From Campylobacteraceae bacterium (GTDB lineage: Bacteria > Campylobacterota > Campylobacteria > Campylobacterales > Sulfurovaceae): a stretch of 19,036 bases of DNA. The DNA is taken from the NCBI GenBank assembly GCA_027081065.1, contig JALWLW010000050.1:1-19036 (forward strand), read 5' to 3'. Below the pieces are notes generated by a model. That model was not told the origin of the DNA. It was given only the letters and a program-made list of their open reading frames with translations, and ran no database searches. This document shows, piece after piece, positions 14,994 through 19,036 of the stretch. Numbering within the stretch: position 1 is the stretch's first letter; every line of letters begins with the position of its first letter. A program made the translations under genes and the position numbers.

Positions 14994-15986
14994 TTATTCT
15001 CTCCTCATTTTTGATAATTCTATTCCAATTTGTTTGGGACTTAAAGAAAGTCCTCCTGCTCTAATAGCAATGGTTTGCCCCTCATAAGAGAGAATAAACT
15101 TACAAAACTCATACAAAAGTTTTGGAATGGGTTTGTCAGGAGGAACATCTAAATAGATATAAAAGAATCTACTTAATGGGTAAGTTCCATGTTTAATGTT
15201 CTCATCAGAGGGGGCATAGATGGGAAAGTTTTTACGTTTTGATAAAGAGAGTGCTTTGACTTTAAAATTTTGTATATCCACTGAGCCAAATCCTATGCCA
15301 TTAATATCTTTGGCTATTTCTTCAACCACTTGATTGGTGGTGGTGAGCTCTTCACTTATGATATTTTTAGGATTATAGTCACCTTTTAATAGTACGTGTT
15401 TTTTAAAATAGGAACGTGTTCCTGAATTTTTGTCAAAGAGATAGATATTAATTTTTTCAGCATTACCATTAAAGGTTTCCCATGTTTCTATGTTTTGGGG
15501 ATATCCTCTTTTCCTCTGTATTGAAAAGATAGCATCAAGCTCTTTTAGGGTAATGGTATTAAGTGTATTCAGTCGGTTTACATAGATGGCTAAAGCATCT
15601 AGTGAAACTTTTATTTCTGTTGGTTTATAGCCCTTTAGTTCTTGAAATGCTAAAAGTTCTTTTTTCTTAATCCTTCGGCTCATTGCCCCAATGTTAATAG
15701 AACCATTCATTAATCCTTTTATAGCATCAGATGAACCATGAAAGGAGAGGGATGAGGTAACAGAAGGATAAAGCTTTTGAAACTCTGGTACCCATATGTT
15801 TAAAAATGCTCCAACATTAGTAGAGCCTTTACAGTTCAATGTACCATGAATACTATTTTTATCTTTTTTAACTTGATAGTTTATAATACCTTGACACAGT
15901 TTTGATTCGGCAAAATTTTGTGTGATTAGTAAAAAAATAATAAAAAGTACAGTTTTTATTTTTTTTGTTTTTGATAATCTTAACAT
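14994..15986 (-). CDS. PstS-like periplasmic substrate-binding protein
   Basis: About 330 residues with a signal peptide (KTKKIKTVLFIIFLLITQNFA, probable cleavage after NFA, no lipobox). It has the two-lobed PstS-type binding fold: CKGSTNVGAF, SFHGSSDAIKGLMNGSINIG, DALAIYVNRLN, DKNSGTRSYFKKHVL and EGQTIAIRAGGLSL. KGST, SDA and SGTR correspond to the phosphate-contacting stretches of PstS, so phosphate or a similar oxyanion is the likely ligand. I choose the ATG at 15986, since AGGGAG lies 5 bases upstream; a GTG at 15992 would overlap that site. No PstC, PstA or PstB is present. The gene leads an operon and ends where the cyclase begins, so it probably serves as a sensor component rather than a transporter subunit. 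Confidence 0.85.
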   Translation of the reverse strand: MLRLSKTKKIKTVLFIIFLLITQNFAESKLCQGIINYQVKKDKNSIHGTLNCKGSTNVGAFLNIWVPEFQKLYPSVTSSLSFHGSSDAIKGLMNGSINIGAMSRRIKKKELLAFQELKGYKPTEIKVSLDALAIYVNRLNTLNTITLKELDAIFSIQRKRGYPQNIETWETFNGNAEKINIYLFDKNSGTRSYFKKHVLLKGDYNPKNIISEELTTTNQVVEEIAKDINGIGFGSVDIQNFKVKALSLSKRKNFPIYAPSDENIKHGTYPLSRFFYIYLDVPPDKPIPKLLYEFCKFILSYEGQTIAIRAGGLSLSPKQIGIELSKMRRE

Positions 15987-16013
15987 GCTCACTCCCTAAT
16001 GAAACCTTTAATT

Positions 16014-16024
16014 AGTATAGTATA
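16014..16024 (-). promoter_or_regulatory. Candidate promoter for the PstS-like/cyclase/channel operon
   Basis: Two overlapping TATACT hexamers read on the minus strand (16019-16024 and 16014-16019), about 28-38 bases before the start codon. The spacing to the AGGGAG ribosome binding site is suitable. No standard -35 is seen; a tandem decamer repeat lies where one would be. Confidence 0.4.
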
Positions 16025-16030
16025 AAACTT

Positions 16031-16050
16031 ATAGTTTTAGATAGTTTTAA
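16031..16050. repeat. Tandem 10-bp repeat in the divergent intergenic region
   Basis: ATAGTTTTAG is followed directly by ATAGTTTTAA, a period of one helical turn. It lies just upstream of the minus-strand -10 candidate, between the divergent channel operons, and could be a regulator site. In sequence this AT-rich, chance is a real alternative. The rest of the 214-base gap (15987-16200) holds only the two promoter candidates listed separately. Confidence 0.35.
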
Positions 16051-16164
16051 ATTAAAGTTTTTTATAGTATTTTCTAATAAATTTAAGCAAATATACAGCT
16101 TTATATTTATCTTTTTCATATAAAAAACTAAAAAAAAACATAATATTTTATGTCAATTTTTAGT

Positions 16165-16170
16165 TATACT
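16165..16170 (+). promoter_or_regulatory. Candidate -10 box for the second MscS operon
   Basis: TATACT preceded by a T-rich run (TTTTTAGT), 30 bases upstream of the ATG, with AAGGGAG at 16187-16193 as a strong ribosome binding site. The hexamer is the same as in the divergent promoter candidate. Confidence 0.4.
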
Positions 16171-16200
16171 ATTATCTTAAGTTATTAAGGGAGATATTTT

Positions 16201-17556
16201 ATGGAGCAATTAGAAGCTTTTCTTTTTAAATCATATGAACAGATTGAAGCTTACGTAAAAGAGTTTTATAGTAAAACTCTAAATAGTTGGCATAATTTTG
16301 ATTTTATGATGTTGGTCAAAATAGGGATGACTCTTATTGTAGGATATTTTATTGCAAAGCTTTTAAGTACCTATATTCCAAAAGGAATGAAAGCCATTGC
16401 TAAGAAAATTCATTTTGCTGTAGATAATGACCTTATGGATAGTTTACGTTCTTTTGTTTTTAAACTTATATTATTTTTATTTATATTACTAGGTATAAGT
16501 ATGTTAAATCTTTCGGAAAGTATGAACTTTATTGTCTCAGCTTTAATAAAATCTATTTTATTACTCTCTTTTGTTGGCTTTCTTTTACAGATTATTCGCA
16601 CCTTATTGCATAAAATGGCAAATGCTTCTTCTTCAAGTGCAAATGAAGAGGTAGCACATGTAGTACAAGAGTCTACTTTACCACTTTTTGAAAATACAGC
16701 GTTAATCGCTTTTTATACGGTTGGATTATACTTAGTATTTTCAATTTGGAATGTAGACATGACAGCACTTTTAGCAGGAGCAGGTATTGGGGCTATGGCT
16801 GTAGGTATGGCTGCAAAAGATACGCTTTCAGATATTATCGCAGGAATTTTAATTTTAACCGATGCTCCTTATAGAGTCGGGGATGTGGTCTATGTTAAAG
16901 GAAATTTAAAAGGAAGAGTACGCCAAATAGGACTTAGAAATACCCGTTTAGTGACTAAAAATAATATTGAGGTTATTGTTCCAAATACTATTATGGGAAC
17001 GTCACAAATTGTCAATGAATCTTCTTCTAAAGATTTTGGTATTCGAATACAATTGGATGTCTCTGTTGCCTTTGGAGAAGATGTTGAAGTGGTAAAATCA
17101 CTTTTAATTTCTTCGGCGAATAAGGCAAAAAAAGTAGCACAAAATCAAGAAATAAAAGCTTTAATGATTGGCTTTGAACAATATAGCCTACAGTTTCGTT
17201 TGCAATGTTGGATTGCTAACCCAGAAGATAAAGGTTCAGTAAAAGGAGAATTGATGGAGTTGATATATTTAAACTTTTATGAAGCAGGAATTGAGATTGC
17301 GATGACAAGAGAACAAAATATTACCATGAATCATGAACAATTACCTCCCCAAGAGATTCGCATAACCCAATTTCCTGAGACCAGTTCAAATGTACATGTT
17401 AAAGAGTTCCCTGATACAAAACAAGAGATTGAAGTCAGTCGTTTTCCTAATACTAAACAAGATATGTACATAAAAGAAGTGCCTAATTTATTTGGTACTT
17501 CTAAAATAAAAAAAATGACAAAAGTCACTAAAGTAAAGGACAAAGATGAAAAGTAG
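16201..17556 (+). CDS. MscS-family mechanosensitive channel with a 12-residue repeat tail
   Basis: A 451-residue inner-membrane channel. Helices at about 36-56, 82-100, 108-135 and 165-183 precede the pore helix ALLAGAGIGAMAVGMAAKD (189-207), whose Gly/Ala packing is classic MscS. The beta domain follows (YRVGDVVYVKGNLKGRV at 224-240, EVIVPNTIMGTSQI at 257-270) and the alpha/beta domain ends near 370 (EAGIEIAM). Such channels release osmolytes on hypo-osmotic shock. The extra C-terminal 80 residues contain FPET, FPDT, FPNT and VPNL at exact 12-residue spacing, followed by a lysine-rich end; I know of no such tail in the core family. There is no cyclic-nucleotide domain, unlike the divergently transcribed channel. 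Its 3' end overlaps the BON/OmpA start by 11 bases, linking the channel to a peptidoglycan-binding protein. Confidence 0.92.
   Translation: MEQLEAFLFKSYEQIEAYVKEFYSKTLNSWHNFDFMMLVKIGMTLIVGYFIAKLLSTYIPKGMKAIAKKIHFAVDNDLMDSLRSFVFKLILFLFILLGISMLNLSESMNFIVSALIKSILLLSFVGFLLQIIRTLLHKMANASSSSANEEVAHVVQESTLPLFENTALIAFYTVGLYLVFSIWNVDMTALLAGAGIGAMAVGMAAKDTLSDIIAGILILTDAPYRVGDVVYVKGNLKGRVRQIGLRNTRLVTKNNIEVIVPNTIMGTSQIVNESSSKDFGIRIQLDVSVAFGEDVEVVKSLLISSANKAKKVAQNQEIKALMIGFEQYSLQFRLQCWIANPEDKGSVKGELMELIYLNFYEAGIEIAMTREQNITMNHEQLPPQEIRITQFPETSSNVHVKEFPDTKQEIEVSRFPNTKQDMYIKEVPNLFGTSKIKKMTKVTKVKDKDEK
17371..17514 (+). repeat. In-gene 36-bp repeat encoding F-P-x-T 12-residue units
   Basis: Units at 17371-17406, 17407-17442, 17443-17478 and a weaker fourth at 17479-17514 encode FPETSSNVHVKE, FPDTKQEIEVSR, FPNTKQDMYIKE and VPNLFGTSKIKK. 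The alternating polar and hydrophobic half of each unit suggests short beta strands joined by F-P turns. DNA identity between units is modest, so the duplication is old and kept at protein level. Confidence 0.8.
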
Positions 17557-18574
17557 ACTTTTTTATTCACAACTCTTTGGGTTATTATTAATTTTATTGT
17601 TAATTATTTTGGTTGTCCCTAAGTACACAAAAATAATTCCTAATGAATTAAAGCAAAGAGTTGAAAAAATCTTAAAAAAAGAAAATCTTTCTTGGGTTTC
17701 GGTACGGGTAGAGAACCGAGATGTTATCTTAAGTGGACTAGCTCCAACTTTTGAAGAAAATAAACAAGCAGTACACTTAACAAAAACTGTAAAAGGTGTT
17801 AGATCTGTTGAAAATAACATTTCTCCCATGTTCATTTCTCCCTATAATATGAAAATTTCTTATGATGGTAAAAGCATTCGATTAAAAGGTTATATGCCTT
17901 CTAAGGAGCGTAAACGTGAACTTTTAACAAAAATTTTTAATTTTTATGGTACTAATATTATTGATAAAATAGAGATTGGAGTTGGTGAGCCAAAATCTTG
18001 GGATGCATTTATTTTTACTGTTGCTAAAGAGGTACAAAAGTTTGATTTATCTTTAGTAACCATTAGCGATAAAACTTTACATATATCTGGAAAAATCAGA
18101 ACAGAAAAAGCACGAATAGAAGTAGAGAAAAGTTTAAAAAGTTTTAATGTTGATGGCTTTCATATCCATTGTCATATGGTAGCTTTAGATGCTACTGCTA
18201 GGGTATGTCAAGAGAAGTTTAACACGTTACTTGAAAAAGAAAAAATTGAATTTGCATCAAACAAGTCTGTTGTTAAAGCAAGTAATCATAAACTTTTAGA
18301 ATCCTTAACTGATATCGCTTTGCTTTGTCCGAATGTAAACATAGAGATTATTGGTCATACTGATAGCTTAGGTAATGATGCTAAAAATAAAGCTTTAAGT
18401 CTAAGTCGTGCTAAATCTGTTGTGGCAAAACTTTTTGGATTAGGCATTCCTTTAGAACGTTTAAGTGCAAAAGGAATGGGTTCGCAAATACCCATTGCCT
18501 CCAATGAGACTGAAGAGGGACGTGCTAAAAATAGAAGAATTGAGTTTAAAGTCATAGAAAATAAAGGAAAATAA
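17546..18574 (+). CDS. Inner-membrane-anchored BON/OmpA peptidoglycan-binding protein
   Basis: A 342-residue protein with an N-terminal uncleaved helix (about 8-25) after a basic MKSR start, so the body is periplasmic. A BON domain covers about 33-95 (VSVRVENRDVILSGLAP, GVRSVENNIS). Two weaker BON-like repeats follow at about 100-145 (SIRLKGYMPS) and 165-207 (LHISGKIRTEKARIEVEKSL). An OmpA-type peptidoglycan-binding domain covers about 225-337, with GHTDSLGN (270-277), LSLSRA (284-289) and GRAKNRRIEF; Asp273 and Arg288 match the diaminopimelate-binding pair. The order helix, BON, OmpA is that of mycobacterial ArfA. Three cysteines (209, 221, 261) in the periplasmic part could form a disulfide. 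AAAGGA lies 5 bases before the ATG, inside the 3' end of the MscS gene. It could tie the channel to the cell wall. Confidence 0.88.
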   Translation: MKSRLFYSQLFGLLLILLLIILVVPKYTKIIPNELKQRVEKILKKENLSWVSVRVENRDVILSGLAPTFEENKQAVHLTKTVKGVRSVENNISPMFISPYNMKISYDGKSIRLKGYMPSKERKRELLTKIFNFYGTNIIDKIEIGVGEPKSWDAFIFTVAKEVQKFDLSLVTISDKTLHISGKIRTEKARIEVEKSLKSFNVDGFHIHCHMVALDATARVCQEKFNTLLEKEKIEFASNKSVVKASNHKLLESLTDIALLCPNVNIEIIGHTDSLGNDAKNKALSLSRAKSVVAKLFGLGIPLERLSAKGMGSQIPIASNETEEGRAKNRRIEFKVIENKGK

Positions 18575-18575
18575 A

Positions 18576-19036
18576 ATGTGGAATTTAGAATTAGAGTTAA
18601 TAGCTATTATATTGATAGCGTCAATTATTGGTCTTTTTATGGGACGTTTTTTATGTAAAAGTGGAGAAGCTGATGAGAAGGCAAAAAAAATGAGTATTAT
18701 TACACTCCATAATGGATTAAAGCTAGAGTTTAAAAAGTTAGAAGAACGTTTGGCTGAACAAGTCTCTTTAAATCATAGTTATGAAGATAAAATTGCAGAA
18801 CAAGAGCAAACTATTTTAAATTTGGAGACAAAATTAGCTTCTTCTGAGAAACACTCTATTAAGTGCTTAGAAGAGTTAAAAGTATTAGAAAAGTATAAAG
18901 CACGTTTTGAAGCATTGAGTAAAGAGTTTGAACTTCAAGTTAAGCAGATTGAAGCGTTAAAGAGCATTAAGAGTACAAATATAGAAACCATTGAGGGATT
19001 GGAAACATCCTATAAAATTTTAGAACAAAACTTTAC
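18576..19036 (+). CDS. Single-pass membrane coiled-coil protein (3' partial)
   Basis: The gene starts 1 base after the BON/OmpA stop, with AAAGGA 7 bases upstream, and is open to the right edge (153 full codons visible). A membrane helix (about 7-24, ending IIGLFMGRFLCK) is followed by a long charged coiled coil with heptad-like Leu/Ile spacing (about 40-150). A basic residue right after the helix puts the coil in the cytoplasm. The helix ends in a G-x-x-x-G-x-x-x-R pattern much like that of the HHH protein at 8142, and both follow a BON-domain gene. I therefore suspect that the unseen C-terminus may carry a similar HHH domain, but this is a prediction. Within the window no catalytic or binding motif is visible. 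Confidence 0.75.
   Translation, partial: MWNLELELIAIILIASIIGLFMGRFLCKSGEADEKAKKMSIITLHNGLKLEFKKLEERLAEQVSLNHSYEDKIAEQEQTILNLETKLASSEKHSIKCLEELKVLEKYKARFEALSKEFELQVKQIEALKSIKSTNIETIEGLETSYKILEQNF

Noticed and set aside
14994..15986. Part of a standard pstSCAB phosphate transporter operon
   Set aside because: No permease or ATPase gene is present on either side, and the downstream gene is the cyclase.
15987..15992. GTG at 15992 as the start of the PstS-like protein
   Set aside because: It would overlap the AGGGAG ribosome binding site, which is correctly spaced for the ATG at 15986.
17371..17514. A CRISPR-like or DNA-level tandem repeat
   Set aside because: The 36-base period has low DNA identity, no spacer structure and lies in frame inside a channel gene; it is a protein repeat.

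Overview
The window is AT-rich, densely packed bacterial DNA. AT-rich codon use, TATAAT-type -10 boxes with no clear -35, AGGA-type ribosome binding sites and the gene set (AqpZ, DUF89, Wzc-like chain regulator, dCache-type sensor) suggest a free-living Campylobacterota, in the Sulfurimonas, Sulfurovum or Arcobacter range. That placement is inference, not proof. No tRNA, rRNA, insertion sequence, integrase or CRISPR array was seen. Nothing longer than about 215 bases lacks a gene.

Layout. (1) 3-965: the end of a probably exported plus-strand protein with two copies of a DWIGIY / YEVR-F-(F/Y)-NNS domain. (2) 1000-6413, minus: the end of a surface-polysaccharide locus, with a Wzc/BY-kinase-like chain-length regulator, a GT4 glycosyltransferase and an AsnB-type amidotransferase. 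(3) 6564-7412, plus: a DUF89 metal-dependent phosphatase. (4) 7492-9785, plus: a membrane-anchored BON protein, a membrane-anchored helix-hairpin-helix protein and the DNA glycosylase AlkC. (5) 9815-15986, minus: a tight run transcribed in the order PstS-like binding protein, dCache/HAMP/class III cyclase, MscS channel with a cyclic-nucleotide-binding-like (CNB) domain, SPFH/band-7 protein, and aquaporin AqpZ, the last possibly with its own promoter. (6) 16201-19036, plus: a second MscS channel with an unusual repeat tail, a BON/OmpA peptidoglycan-binding protein, and a membrane-anchored coiled-coil protein that runs off the right edge.

The most notable region is 9.8-16 kb. A periplasmic binding protein, a membrane cyclase, a channel with a CNB fold and a membrane-scaffold protein sit almost end to end. 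They read as a sensor-to-channel pathway. Yet the cyclase lacks the first metal Asp, the transition-state Arg and the specificity Lys, and the channel's CNB domain lacks the usual Glu and Arg of the phosphate-binding cassette. Either the pair signals without cAMP, or it uses a non-standard ligand, or it works by direct contact.

The second theme is a duplicated envelope module. A BON-domain anchored protein followed directly by a single-pass membrane protein occurs at 7492-8651 and again at 17546-19036. One copy carries a DNA-binding-type HHH domain and the other a peptidoglycan-binding OmpA domain. Two MscS channels, an aquaporin and peptidoglycan anchors together suggest a region concerned with turgor or envelope stress.
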